Below, piece after piece: positions 42,608 to 50,624 of a stretch of 54,859 nt of DNA. The DNA comes from a virus. The notes beneath the pieces were generated by a model that was given only the letters and a program-made list of their open reading frames with translations, was not told the DNA's origin and searched no databases. The position numbers and the translations under genes were made by a program. Where the stretch lies: the IMG/VR virus record IMGVR_UViG_3300020347_000834, positions 1 through 54,859 of that record. One strand, written 5' to 3'. Position 1 is the stretch's first letter. Each line of letters starts with the position of its first letter.

Positions 42608-42642
42608 AATCAATTCTCCTGTGAAATTAAACCGATACTACC

Positions 42643-42671
42643 AGTATACCATATCTATCGGCAGTTGTCAA
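42643..42671 (-). promoter_or_regulatory. Promoter of the zinc-ribbon gene with CGATA element
   Basis: TTGACA (42666-42671), 17-base spacer, TATACT (42643-42648), TGCCGATA near the -35. The -35 contains the stop codon of the gene at 42668. Confidence 0.8.
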
Positions 42672-42898
42672 GTTGAATCTTTAGATTGTTTTTCTAATCT
42701 TTCGTTATATCTTCGTTTGCTCTCTTTAGCTTTTTGTATAAAATTAAAGAAGGCTTGTTCTGCACCACCTTCGTCTTTTGTTGAAGAGTAAACGTCATCA
42801 GACATAGTTTCTGGATAGACTGAAGGCATTGGAATTTTTTCGACATCAGCAGGTCTTGGTGTGCTAGGATCAAGAGGAATACGTTCAGGTTCTTTCAT
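42668..42898 (-). CDS. Hypothetical Pro/Ser-rich protein, 76 aa
   Basis: The first 50 residues are proline- and acid-rich and probably disordered; the end is a basic helix (FFNFIQKAKESKRRYNERL). No family. GGAGATTTATA precedes the ATG. Confidence 0.5.
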   Translation of the reverse strand: MKEPERIPLDPSTPRPADVEKIPMPSVYPETMSDDVYSSTKDEGGAEQAFFNFIQKAKESKRRYNERLEKQSKDST

Positions 42899-42909
42899 TA
42901 TAAATCTCC

Positions 42910-43056
42910 TTATTTGGAAGCTAATAAATATAAACCAATATTTGAAAAACTATATCCCAAATATGCTATACCCATACCCAAATTACCCTTGTATATTTGT
43001 TCCAAACTAACATATAGATAAATTAATCCGGTCAAAACGATTAACCATCCACTCAT
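42910..43056 (-). CDS. Two-helix membrane microprotein, 48 aa
   Basis: MSGWLIVLTGLIYLYVSLEQ then a second hydrophobic helix to LLASK. ATGA overlap with the UvdE stop. A Y-x-x-x-x-L-E-Q-x-x-x-G-N motif is typical of short phage membrane proteins. Confidence 0.65.
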   Translation of the reverse strand: MSGWLIVLTGLIYLYVSLEQIYKGNLGMGIAYLGYSFSNIGLYLLASK

Positions 43057-43976
43057 GCAACTAACATCCCTTCGTAATATTTAGATATAGCTTTATCTTT
43101 CATTTTAAGTTCCATATCTAAGTCAAAGTCGAGTCCATATGTACTGAAAGAATTTTCTGCATAATCTGCATGTTTTCTTGGATTTGTATTTTCTGGATCG
43201 CGGCATGTCTCACTATAATGAAACAAAGGTCTATATTCGCCCCATGTCATATAGCACTCTTCTAATGCTTGTTGTTCAGTCCAAGTGTCTGGGTGACAAT
43301 TCTGATGTAAGTAGTCAAATGTAATTGGGATATTAGTTTTAGGATGAAAATCTTCTATAAGTTGTTTTACAGACCAGCAATTAAGTTTATCGTCGTTTTC
43401 AATAACAATACGGTGACGACAATTATCGCTAAGTCTATTATAATTTTGTATAAATCGCTTGGTAATCTCATCGTTACTTCCTTGTCGATTATTGATGTGT
43501 AAATTCATAGGCGAATTATAATCTGCTGGGCAACCGATCATGTCAAGAAAATTACTATAAAAATTGAGTTCTGTTACAGTTCTATCTACTGCATCTGTGT
43601 TTGTAGATGCTAATACATTAAATTCGCTAGGATGACAACTAATGCGAACATTATGCTGCTGTATAGTATATGCTATATTATCTATGGCTTGTAATATATC
43701 AGAGTATTGAGGCAGATCGCTGAGAGTAATATTAGCAGCGCGATAGGTAATAAGAGGAAAAAGATCGCTACTGACCCTATAACAGTAGTCATGCTCTGCA
43801 CAGTGTAGAATGGTAGCATTTGTAACCTCCATGTTATTTAGTATTCTGGAACCTAATGTAGACAGTGCTTCTGAACGATCTAGCTGGCTAAATCGTTTAA
43901 ATGTCATAGTTTGAAACCTGAGTGGTTGCTCAAGTTCTTGCAAGTCTAGTGATATACAGCATAATCCAAAACGCAT
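43053..43976 (-). CDS. uvsE: UV-damage endonuclease (UvdE/UVDE)
   Basis: 307 residues, normal length. FGLCCISL start, TFKRFSQLDR, RISCHPSEFNVL, MNLHINNRQG, IVIENDDK and PITFDYLHQNCHPD are the metal-binding strands of the UVDE TIM barrel. It nicks DNA 5' of UV photoproducts and other lesions. It belongs with the ligase and glycosylases as a phage repair set. Confidence 0.9.
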   Translation of the reverse strand: MRFGLCCISLDLQELEQPLRFQTMTFKRFSQLDRSEALSTLGSRILNNMEVTNATILHCAEHDYCYRVSSDLFPLITYRAANITLSDLPQYSDILQAIDNIAYTIQQHNVRISCHPSEFNVLASTNTDAVDRTVTELNFYSNFLDMIGCPADYNSPMNLHINNRQGSNDEITKRFIQNYNRLSDNCRHRIVIENDDKLNCWSVKQLIEDFHPKTNIPITFDYLHQNCHPDTWTEQQALEECYMTWGEYRPLFHYSETCRDPENTNPRKHADYAENSFSTYGLDFDLDMELKMKDKAISKYYEGMLVA

Positions 43977-43994
43977 ATTAGTCTCCTACCTCCG

Positions 43995-44023
43995 ATTATA
44001 TAATAATATCGGATGCCTGTCAA
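43995..44023 (-). promoter_or_regulatory. UvdE promoter with CGATA element
   Basis: TTGACA (44018-44023), 17-base spacer, TATAAT (43995-44000), ATCCGATA mid-spacer; TAAAGTTTGC just upstream of the -35 as in two other promoters. Confidence 0.8.
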
Positions 44024-44062
44024 GCAAACTTTAACTCCATTCTGAATAGAATACACCGAATA

Positions 44063-44695
44063 TCAAATGTAATCAAGTATTCTTCCGCATTCATATTGAC
44101 CGAATTTTAAAAAATGAATTTTTGCTTTTTCTGGTTTATATTTTATATGAGGATTAGCAGATAAATCTTGATTTAAAGAAATGTATTTTTCAGCTTGAAA
44201 TTCGTTTGCTTTTAAAATCCAATTATCTCTAAACACTCCATATCTCTTTAAATATCTTTGATATACATTATTTTTTATATTAGATTTGTTGGGTTCTGTA
44301 AAATATTTATTATAGATATATGTTTCAGTTTTATTGTTTGTTATACAGAATACCGAACAATGATTTATCGTAATAACTTCATTTAGTAAATCTAGACAAT
44401 TTTTTAGTTTGTTTGCGTCAAATTGATAAGTTCCAGATTGATTATCTAGATAGATAACATCTCCGTTTAAATCGACTACAATAGAACCTGCCATCAGTAC
44501 ATTGTCTGTAATTGTATCTGATTGTTCCGTAATGAATTTATGTTTTAATCCTATAAATATCTTTTTGTTGTTGTCTAAAATAAAATCTAGTTTTTTATTG
44601 TAGCAAAAACTCGATTGATGAAAAAATATTTTTTTGTTTACATTTAAAATATCTAATAAGTTATTAGAATATCTATATCGTATTTGTGGTTTCAT
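44063..44695 (-). CDS. Hypothetical protein with C-terminal Y-L-x-x-N-x-D-L repeat
   Basis: 210 residues. The last 45 (KYISLNQDLSANPHIKYKPE, AKIHFLKFGQYECGR) fit the short repeat seen in bacterial glycosyltransferase-associated proteins (Y-L-x-x-N-P-D-L...A...H-F/Y-x-x-x-G...E-x-R). The N-terminal 150 residues are unknown, with a beta-rich NVLMAGSIVVDLNGDVIYLD segment. Overlaps the next gene by 23 bases. Confidence 0.5.
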   Translation of the reverse strand: MKPQIRYRYSNNLLDILNVNKKIFFHQSSFCYNKKLDFILDNNKKIFIGLKHKFITEQSDTITDNVLMAGSIVVDLNGDVIYLDNQSGTYQFDANKLKNCLDLLNEVITINHCSVFCITNNKTETYIYNKYFTEPNKSNIKNNVYQRYLKRYGVFRDNWILKANEFQAEKYISLNQDLSANPHIKYKPEKAKIHFLKFGQYECGRILDYI

Positions 44696-45209
44696 TGTGC
44701 CACTTAATAAATTTATACATATCTCCTAATTGATTATACTGTACTTCGTATCTACTTTGGTCATAGGTAAAATTATTAGTCTTATGTCCCGCTTCTTTTA
44801 ATGTCGCTATTTGAAAGAATTTAGTTTTAGATGCTATTCCACATATCCAAGTTTTAGAAAAATCATTTTTTACTCTACTAAATATATAATAATCTGTATC
44901 TCTATTTCTCTGTTCCTCATACAATGTAGCACTATAAAAGTCTAAAGGCTTAGTGTTACATCCTTGTGCTTTAGAATCTATTGTGCTAGAGTGTAAAATA
45001 AAATCCACAAAATAGTCATCACTGTATTTGATTTCAGGAAATTCGCTATGAATACACGCTTCAGCCAAATATCCTGTCATTCTTTGTCTCTCTTTATTTG
45101 TTCTATGTGTTCCAGAGTGGCCGAACCTCTCATAATATCTATCGTTTCTTTCTTTTGCTTCTGATAATATCTCTGGAGTTATAATAACTTCAATCATCAA
45201 TTCATCCAT
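44673..45209 (-). CDS. PD-(D/E)xK nuclease-like protein
   Basis: 178 residues. GYLAEACIHSEFP followed by DDYFVDFILHSSTIDSKAQ gives an E...D-x(n)-D-x-K arrangement of a restriction-endonuclease fold. A PD-(D/E)xK nuclease of unknown target is the best guess. A second ATG four codons later, overlapping the ThyX stop, is an alternative start. Confidence 0.5.
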   Translation of the reverse strand: MDELMIEVIITPEILSEAKERNDRYYERFGHSGTHRTNKERQRMTGYLAEACIHSEFPEIKYSDDYFVDFILHSSTIDSKAQGCNTKPLDFYSATLYEEQRNRDTDYYIFSRVKNDFSKTWICGIASKTKFFQIATLKEAGHKTNNFTYDQSRYEVQYNQLGDMYKFIKWHNETTNTI

Positions 45210-45859
45210 CCTAATGCTTCAGATATAATAGGAAATCTCGTCATAAAAATATATTTACAACTTAGTGCAATATCTTGATGCTCTTTCTGAGTACCATTAG
45301 CACTTCTTAAATCTATATAATGAATCCAACTACGAATACTACCACTCATATATAACCTAGTAGGAGTAGCTAGAGGTAATATAAATCTAGCACACTCTTT
45401 GGCAACACCTTCTGCCAGCATAGTATCATATAATGCTTTTGATTTAGCAAATAATTCTCTCATTTGTAGATTGTACTTGTTTTTTACTTCTTGGTCAAGA
45501 TCGTCTATGCTATTTTGTCTGTTCTTATGATCCTGTGATCTCAAATCTGGTAATGGTATATTATTGCCGAGATCATTTGTGTCTGCATATCTTTGACTAA
45601 ATTCTTGGAAAGTGAAACTTCTATGTCTTAATACCTGTGCTGCTATACCTCTATTAGTATTAATCTCAACAGTCATAAATGCCATCTCAAAGATAGACCA
45701 ATGCTTATGTTTAATACAATAATTAAGTAAGCCAGCAATACTTTTATTATCTTGATTGTTTGGGTTGGACACTCTAGCACAGTATGCTATACTTTTTTCT
45801 GCGTCTGGAGATGCATTTACTAATGTAGCATAATGATTTTCGTTGAGTTTATTTTTCAT
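45197..45859 (-). CDS. thyX: FAD-dependent thymidylate synthase
   Basis: 220 residues. The ThyX motif runs from R78-H-R80 to R90-Y91 (RHRSFTFQEFSQRY), and FARFILPLATPTR-like (ECARFILPLATPTRLYMSG) and R-S...HIDLR segments follow. It makes dTMP from dUMP using FAD and methylene-tetrahydrofolate. Together with the AT-rich genome it supplies thymidine nucleotides. The motif's Ser-x-N-E is F-x-Q-E here, a known kind of variation. Confidence 0.9.
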   Translation of the reverse strand: MKNKLNENHYATLVNASPDAEKSIAYCARVSNPNNQDNKSIAGLLNYCIKHKHWSIFEMAFMTVEINTNRGIAAQVLRHRSFTFQEFSQRYADTNDLGNNIPLPDLRSQDHKNRQNSIDDLDQEVKNKYNLQMRELFAKSKALYDTMLAEGVAKECARFILPLATPTRLYMSGSIRSWIHYIDLRSANGTQKEHQDIALSCKYIFMTRFPIISEALGWMN

Positions 45860-46016
45860 TGTCTTTGTTCCACCATTTAACTAATCTGTCCCATACTGGC
45901 CTAAAGAAAAACAATACAACATAAGCAACAACTGCTTCTATAGCTTTACCAAAAATGGTGGTCATTGTTATTGATTGTTTTTTAATTGGCTCATCTTTAC
46001 CATGCTGATCGTTCAT
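45849..46016 (-). CDS. Small membrane protein
   Basis: 55 residues from ATG 46016 (66 from an ATG at 46049). One transmembrane helix (AIEAVVAYVVLFFFRPVW) with a Trp/Lys-rich end. Overlaps ThyX by 11 bases. Function unknown. Confidence 0.55.
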   Translation of the reverse strand: MNDQHGKDEPIKKQSITMTTIFGKAIEAVVAYVVLFFFRPVWDRLVKWWNKDNEK

Positions 46017-46260
46017 AGTCAATTTCTTTCTGTAGCTGTTCTTGAGCATATCTTTTTTGATGTTCTACATGCTTATTGTCTGTAATATCATTGTAGATAT
46101 TCATGGCAATTTTACTCAAGCTATTTGTAGCACCATGTCTTGTAGGATCATCCAATAATTTCCACTCATAATTATAAGGATTAGCTTCGTCACCAGATTT
46201 TTCTCTGTCAACCTTATATCCTTTATCCTTAGCCCATCGTTTTATATTAGTCCAATTCAT
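45997..46260 (-). CDS. Hypothetical protein, 87 aa
   Basis: Basic N-terminal WAKDKGYKVDREK, then a short beta segment (YEWKLLDDPTRHGATNSLSKIAMNIYND). Possibly a small DNA-mimic or nucleic-acid binder, but no family. ATG overlaps the upstream stop. Confidence 0.55.
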   Translation of the reverse strand: MNWTNIKRWAKDKGYKVDREKSGDEANPYNYEWKLLDDPTRHGATNSLSKIAMNIYNDITDNKHVEHQKRYAQEQLQKEIDYERSAW

Positions 46261-46544
46261 TTCTTATAACTCCTAGTCTCAGGGTCATACTCATCCAAAT
46301 TTTTATCATATCTTTTCCATGCGTCTATATGTTTAATAGCAATCATTTGTTTTTCTTGCCTCATTTGTTGCAGCATTTGATGCTCTATTAATTTATAAAG
46401 ATCATCTATGTGTCCTCTAACCTCATGGCAATTACCCATACCATCAAGCACTTGAGATATATATTGTTTAATATCTGGTTGAACACAAGCATACTTTAAA
46501 GGTAGCTTGTCTTTTTTGCTCATTTGTTTATATTCTTCAGACAT
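46257..46544 (-). CDS. Hypothetical helical protein, 95 aa
   Basis: Charged, Met/Gln-rich, mainly helical (HIDDLYKLIEHQMLQQMRQEKQ). A single CHEVRGH motif is seen but no clear metal site. Overlaps both neighbours. Confidence 0.55.
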   Translation of the reverse strand: MSEEYKQMSKKDKLPLKYACVQPDIKQYISQVLDGMGNCHEVRGHIDDLYKLIEHQMLQQMRQEKQMIAIKHIDAWKRYDKNLDEYDPETRSYKK

Positions 46545-46773
46545 GCTTTAATCTTGGATAGATTTCAAGAACCTTTTCTAGCATAGAGATAATCTCAAAC
46601 AAATATATACTTTGAGTATTATTAATATCATCAATGTGATCTAAATCTTCAACCATGTATCTAAAAACATTTTCATATCCAACTTGTTCTAATAAGTTTC
46701 GGATATGTTCTTTGTTTTCAAGATAAGTTACTTCTTTTTTAATATTCTTTTTTTGTTCTTTGCTAATTGTCAT
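46537..46773 (-). CDS. Hypothetical helical protein, 78 aa
   Basis: Lys-rich start, then alternating Leu/Ile helices (IRNLLEQVGYENVFRYMVEDL). No known domain. Overlaps the next gene by 8 bases. Confidence 0.55.
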   Translation of the reverse strand: MTISKEQKKNIKKEVTYLENKEHIRNLLEQVGYENVFRYMVEDLDHIDDINNTQSIYLFEIISMLEKVLEIYPRLKHV

Positions 46774-46776
46774 ATT

Positions 46777-47019
46777 TTACTTTGTACTTGTTTTTGTATT
46801 ATCTTGTTGTTCTTCTTCATTATTTGTAAACAATGTTCTAAGAGTGTCTAACTTGCTTTGATTTTCATCTAACATAGTTACATAAGTATCTAGAACCTCT
46901 AGAATATCTGGATGTTCACCAATCCCTACAGATTTTGTAAGGTATAAATCTATTGTGGCTAAGGCTTCCTCTACTTTTGCTTGATATCTTGCTTCTAATG
47001 CTCTAACATATCTAGTCAT
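46777..47019 (-). CDS. Hypothetical protein, 80 aa
   Basis: A predicted long helix pair (RALEARYQAKVEEALATIDLYL) with a polar tail. The ATG overlaps the 38-aa ORF before it. GGAGGATTTAA lies upstream of the ATG. Confidence 0.55.
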   Translation of the reverse strand: MTRYVRALEARYQAKVEEALATIDLYLTKSVGIGEHPDILEVLDTYVTMLDENQSKLDTLRTLFTNNEEEQQDNTKTSTK

Positions 47020-47128
47020 TTAAATCCTCCGAATAAGTTACATAAAACAAAATAGTTTTATTAATTGAAGTTAGTGTTTGAGTATCCGTATCTTTCAGAA
47101 ATATTATTTCTTGGTTTTCATTCGTCAT
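47012..47128 (-). CDS. Microprotein, 38 aa
   Basis: MTNENQEIIFLKDTDTQTLT then SINKTILFYVTYSEDLND. It overlaps both neighbours (8 and 11 bases), a pattern typical of real phage genes. Confidence 0.5.
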   Translation of the reverse strand: MTNENQEIIFLKDTDTQTLTSINKTILFYVTYSEDLND

Positions 47129-47294
47129 AATTATCCTCTAATATATCAGCAGAAATATTATCTATAGGTTTTGAAATATAAACAGGACGATCTTCTTGAT
47201 TTTCAGTCAATATAGACATTATAATACTGCCCAATCCACAAAATGTCAATAGGCCAATTATTGTAATTAATATATGACCAGATGTTATTTCCAT
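47118..47294 (-). CDS. Membrane protein, 58 aa
   Basis: MEITSGHILITIIGLLTFCG with a helix to about residue 29, then an acidic tail (ENQEDRPVYI ... LEDNYDE). GAGGATATT before the start. Confidence 0.55.
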   Translation of the reverse strand: MEITSGHILITIIGLLTFCGLGSIIMSILTENQEDRPVYISKPIDNISADILEDNYDE

Positions 47295-47362
47295 AATATC
47301 CTCACAATAGAGTTTGCTATAACTACCGCAATAGTTATCTCTAATATATTGCTAATATCCAT
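47285..47362 (-). CDS. Possible membrane microprotein, 25 aa
   Basis: MDISNILEITIAVVIANSIV then RILWK: one hydrophobic helix, between two overlapping genes; weak ribosome-binding site. Confidence 0.4.
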   Translation of the reverse strand: MDISNILEITIAVVIANSIVRILWK

Positions 47363-47652
47363 TATCTTACATACATAGGTTGATAATACCACTGTACTTG
47401 TGGTTGATAAGTAATTTGTCTTTCTCTTCTTAAAAACCAACAGCGTCTTTCTGTTACTACTGGAACATTATAGTAATACGGAACCAAACCGTAAATTACT
47501 GTCGGTTGTGGTACTGTATAAGTTACCGTAGGAACAGGAGTTGTTACCACCATTGGTGGTGGTGCAGGCGTAACTGGTACGCTTGCTACCCACTCACCAG
47601 TATATCCGACAGAACTCCACAATGCAACTGTTAAAAATAAAAATGTCCTCAT
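47362..47652 (-). CDS. Secreted Pro/Val/Tyr-rich protein
   Basis: 96 residues: signal peptide (1-about 18), then a Pro/Thr/Val repeat-like stretch (VPVTPAPPPMVVTTPVPTV) and an aromatic end with RRCWFLRRERQ. It resembles short secreted proteins typical of Planctomycetes. Possibly a host-derived surface component. Confidence 0.6.
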   Translation of the reverse strand: MRTFLFLTVALWSSVGYTGEWVASVPVTPAPPPMVVTTPVPTVTYTVPQPTVIYGLVPYYYNVPVVTERRCWFLRRERQITYQPQVQWYYQPMYVR

Positions 47653-47670
47653 AACATTCCTCTTTCTTTG

Positions 47671-48222
47671 TTAAAATTTAATATGATTATTATATATACC
47701 TCTCATCTCATCCCTGAGTCTGAAAGCCCTATCTGTTTCTCGGCTATTTAAACTACCGTTCTCCAGATAATCTATCATGTCTTCATCATCCCAAGGTTCT
47801 CTAGCCTCATCTTCATAATAATATTCCCAAGGTTTCCATCTAATTCTAGTATGGTCTATATTTATTTTTGTATTTCCATTGCTATCTGTATAACTATATT
47901 TGCACCAATACCATTCTTCTGCCGCCATTGCTTCTTCTATAACTTTAAAATCTTTAGGATAATGATTAAATGCCCATATTTTATATTGTCCCGTACCATA
48001 TAACCATTCTAATACGCCCTCATCTTCAAAGTCCATAGCAAAAAACGTGTTGTAAAAAGAAGTTTGAACAATAGGATACTTCCATCCCACCCATTCTGCA
48101 TTAACAATAAATCCTATAGATATTCCTACAAATAATAATAAAAATTGATAAAACAAAGTTCTGCAAACTGTTATAAGTATCATAATAAGCCCTGTAGTTT
48201 TCAAGAGAGGTAATAATGGCAT
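47671..48222 (-). CDS. Membrane-anchored acidic protein
   Basis: 183 residues; a shorter start at 48183 is possible. One or two hydrophobic segments at residues 15-42, then a Trp/Tyr/Asp-rich domain (KPWEYYYEDEAREPWDDED). No family known. Confidence 0.55.
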   Translation of the reverse strand: MPLLPLLKTTGLIMILITVCRTLFYQFLLLFVGISIGFIVNAEWVGWKYPIVQTSFYNTFFAMDFEDEGVLEWLYGTGQYKIWAFNHYPKDFKVIEEAMAAEEWYWCKYSYTDSNGNTKINIDHTRIRWKPWEYYYEDEAREPWDDEDMIDYLENGSLNSRETDRAFRLRDEMRGIYNNHIKF

Positions 48223-48239
48223 GATACTTATATTTACAC

Positions 48240-48323
48240 CTATCTATCATATCTATTAAAATAATGACAAGCTATTGTTTCTAAAACTATAATAATAGCT
48301 ACTGTTATAAGAAATTCTGTCAT
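48240..48323 (-). CDS. Membrane microprotein, 27 aa
   Basis: MTEFLITVAIIIVLETIACH then YFNRYDR: one helix; ATGA overlap with the upstream stop supports translation. Confidence 0.5.
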   Translation of the reverse strand: MTEFLITVAIIIVLETIACHYFNRYDR

Positions 48324-48505
48324 CTATTTAATTTATTTATAATATTGAGTATTCTTCTCGCCAACGCCGCTTGCCCTACGATTCTGCCGTCATCATAGTC
48401 ATTATAGTAACCAGAAGTAGATTCATGTTTAAATTGTTGTTGAATCTTTTCATTGCATAGTTTTACAATTTGTGATATTTTATTATCTAATGTAGGATCA
48501 TTCAT
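48320..48505 (-). CDS. Hypothetical protein, 61 aa
   Basis: A helical protein (KISQIVKLCNEKIQQQFKHE) with a later ALARRILNIINK helix. The start overlaps the preceding stop by 8 bases. No family. Confidence 0.5.
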   Translation of the reverse strand: MNDPTLDNKISQIVKLCNEKIQQQFKHESTSGYYNDYDDGRIVGQAALARRILNIINKLNR

Positions 48506-48722
48506 CTTTATATTTACTTCTTACATAATCAACTATTTGACCAGCAGTAAAAGGAATGTTATTACCACCCCAATAATATTCTGACATTAATGTTCTTACT
48601 TCTTTTGTTATCTGCATATCACTATATATTTTATTATATACTAAATTATATTCTATTAATATATACTTTCTGACTTTAGCAGAAAACCTTCCAACAAATT
48701 GTTCTGATCTTTTCTTTTTCAT
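48498..48722 (-). CDS. Small protein of a three-member paralogue family (A)
   Basis: 74 residues. F-S-x-x-V...Y-I...Y at the front and FTAGQIVDYVRSKY at the end match the proteins at 48719 and 50149. Mostly helical; role unknown. Confidence 0.55.
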   Translation of the reverse strand: MKKKRSEQFVGRFSAKVRKYILIEYNLVYNKIYSDMQITKEVRTLMSEYYWGGNNIPFTAGQIVDYVRSKYKDE

Positions 48723-48913
48723 GGATTTAATCTGAGCATAGCTATAATTTTATTTGCTGTTTTCTCGACAGAATATTCTTTAGATAAACTATCAGATAGT
48801 ATTTTATCCACAGTATTTGTATTGTCTTTATTTTTTACTTTTCTTAGTAAATTTTTATTATAAGTATTTTCTATAAAAGCAAAAACTTCTGAAGTAAAGC
48901 TAGCAGTTTCCAT
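48719..48913 (-). CDS. Small protein of the paralogue family (B)
   Basis: ATG 48913 (AGGAGAAA upstream) is chosen; 64 residues. FTSEVFAFIENTY front and YSVEKTANKIIAMLR end match the neighbouring gene at 48498. ATGA overlap with it. Confidence 0.55.
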   Translation of the reverse strand: METASFTSEVFAFIENTYNKNLLRKVKNKDNTNTVDKILSDSLSKEYSVEKTANKIIAMLRLNP

Positions 48914-48929
48914 TAAAAATTTTCTCCTA

Positions 48930-49427
48930 TTAGTAAGAATGAACAGTCCAAGTAGTTTCGGTAATATGATCCATCTGTAATGTATTAGCGAGTTCTTCAC
49001 CCAGCTTTGTCATTTTTGTTTCAAACAAATCGTAAGGTTCAAACATAATGTATAGAACATCAGTCATTATATCATAACCTGATTCCCTGCTATTGTCAAA
49101 TATTCTTATGCTCCACTCAGGTAAATCATCAACATCAATTCCTGTATGCTGGCAAAATGTCCTAATCATAAATTCATTACGTTCACGATCATTTTCATAT
49201 CCAGATGAGTATTCCCCCTCTTCCATACTAAGTTCAGCAGTAAATGTTTCGATAAATCCATCTCTGTTTTTAACCATAGTAGCAAGTGCTTCTTCATCAA
49301 TATATTTTTCTTGATATAAAGTATTAGCAATTAATTCTCTGTTTGCTTTCTTCTTGATTTCATTTCTCCGAAGAAAGTTTACCATCTCAACAGCTACAGC
49401 ACTTTCTGTAAAAATATCACTTCCCAT
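48930..49427 (-). CDS. Hypothetical acidic protein, 165 aa
   Basis: Mixed fold with a helical front and a WTVHSY end; acidic overall. No domain recognised. One-base overlap with the upstream gene. Confidence 0.55.
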   Translation of the reverse strand: MGSDIFTESAVAVEMVNFLRRNEIKKKANRELIANTLYQEKYIDEEALATMVKNRDGFIETFTAELSMEEGEYSSGYENDRERNEFMIRTFCQHTGIDVDDLPEWSIRIFDNSRESGYDIMTDVLYIMFEPYDLFETKMTKLGEELANTLQMDHITETTWTVHSY

Positions 49428-49600
49428 TATTGATCCTCCTCTTTAGCGAACCTATAGTATAATCTTTCTACTTCTTTTAAATTATAAGAATATGGAGCAA
49501 CATTGTTTTCATTCTTATTGTTCCATCTCATATCTTCATGCAAAGAATCGAGGGCATCAAGAACAATATCCATATCAGTTTCTTCAATAAGATATTTCAT
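49427..49600 (-). CDS. Hypothetical protein, 57 aa
   Basis: Start at ATG 49600, overlapping the upstream stop by ATGA. Charged, helical (DMDIVLDALDSLHEDMRWN). No family. Confidence 0.5.
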   Translation of the reverse strand: MKYLIEETDMDIVLDALDSLHEDMRWNNKNENNVAPYSYNLKEVERLYYRFAKEEDQ

Positions 49601-49929
49601 GTTTCTACTCCGCACCTTTGTCCTGCTTCATAACTTAATTGTGTAATATCGTCTAGTTCACAGAATAAACTATCTGACATATCAAGAATCCAATCTTCAC
49701 CAGAATATCCTTTGTGAAATATTTCCTGACAAATTTCCCATAGCATATTATTTGTTTCGCCTTCGTGAATCATTCGATGAACGCAGCCACTATCACTGTA
49801 ATCTTCTACGTCTTCTTCAGTATATTCTGGGTTAGAGTTTAGATAACCATCAATGTAATGATCCATTCTAGGTTGTGCTACTTCTCTCCACCAATGATCA
49901 AACGCTTGAAATTCTAAGGCTTTATTCAT
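49597..49929 (-). CDS. Hypothetical acidic protein, 110 aa
   Basis: ATG 49929 with GGAGAGG upstream is preferred over an in-frame ATG at 49947. Asp/Glu-rich with Trp and Cys residues (HKGYSGEDWILDMSDSLFCELDD). No domain recognised. Confidence 0.5.
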   Translation of the reverse strand: MNKALEFQAFDHWWREVAQPRMDHYIDGYLNSNPEYTEEDVEDYSDSGCVHRMIHEGETNNMLWEICQEIFHKGYSGEDWILDMSDSLFCELDDITQLSYEAGQRCGVET

Positions 49930-50152
49930 CATCCATATCCTCTCCATACATTTTTTTCCAGCAGTCGTTACAAGTATTACTAATTAATAATTCTCTCTCT
50001 GAGGCAGTAAGATAAGCCAAAGCATCTTGAATATATGCTTCTCCCTCTTGCCATTCATCAAAATCTTTTTCATTTAAAAAAATAGCATATTCTTTAGAGC
50101 AATGATTGCATGAGACATGCATAACGTCATTTCTGTGATTTGAAGCTATCAT
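49922..50152 (-). CDS. Conserved small phage protein with two Cys pairs
   Basis: 76 residues: CNHC at 15-18 and CNDC near 61-64, with EGEAYIQDALAYLTASERELLIS between. This pattern recurs, from memory, in small proteins of many phages (GYIQD...YLSA-ERELLIS...C-x-x-C-W). Probably zinc-binding; role unknown. Confidence 0.65.
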   Translation of the reverse strand: MIASNHRNDVMHVSCNHCSKEYAIFLNEKDFDEWQEGEAYIQDALAYLTASERELLISNTCNDCWKKMYGEDMDDE

Positions 50153-50367
50153 AATTGAATCTCTCTAATAAATTCCATAATGTGACTTGCTGTATTATTA
50201 ATGCTTTCTCCATCATCATAACAACTATTAATAATAGAGCCTAAAATATTTCTAAATTCATCATTAACAGGTATTTGTTTAGTGATATCTCCATATTCAG
50301 CACTAAGATAATCGGCTATAGCATTACTAAAATCATTCATAGTATTAATTTGTTCAACACGCAACAT
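50149..50367 (-). CDS. Small protein of the paralogue family (C)
   Basis: 72 residues. NDFSNAIADYLSAEY front and NNTASHIMEFIREIQL end align with the genes at 48498 and 48719. Overlaps the next gene by 4 bases. Confidence 0.55.
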   Translation of the reverse strand: MLRVEQINTMNDFSNAIADYLSAEYGDITKQIPVNDEFRNILGSIINSCYDDGESINNTASHIMEFIREIQL

Positions 50368-50377
50368 TATACAAATC

Positions 50378-50560
50378 CTATTCTATGTCCCAGTTAATGC
50401 TCATAACTAATTTATTATCAACTTCAAAAACATCACAAGGATATTCGTCGTCAGTTTCTAAATTATGGAGCATAACATCATCTTCAGATGGTAGTTCGCC
50501 TCGATCTTTTAAGTCTTGTAGAAAAGCTAGTAAGTCTAACCAAGTAAGTTTTTTAAGCAT
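50378..50560 (-). CDS. Hypothetical protein, 60 aa
   Basis: LTWLDLLAFLQDLKDRGELP followed by DDVMLHNLETDDEYPCDVFEVD: one helix plus a beta unit, a recurrent small phage fold. It has the promoter at 50587 and GAGGGATACC before the ATG. Confidence 0.6.
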   Translation of the reverse strand: MLKKLTWLDLLAFLQDLKDRGELPSEDDVMLHNLETDDEYPCDVFEVDNKLVMSINWDIE

Positions 50561-50586
50561 GGTATCCCTCTTTCCTCTTTCATATG

Positions 50587-50615
50587 ATTATATCATATGT
50601 TATCGGCATTGTCAA
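50587..50615 (-). promoter_or_regulatory. Promoter of the 60-aa gene with CGATA element
   Basis: TTGACA (50610-50615), 17-base spacer, TATAAT (50587-50592), TGCCGATA near the -35. CATATGATATAATCATATG around the -10 is palindromic. Confidence 0.8.
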
Positions 50616-50624
50616 CGGTAAACT

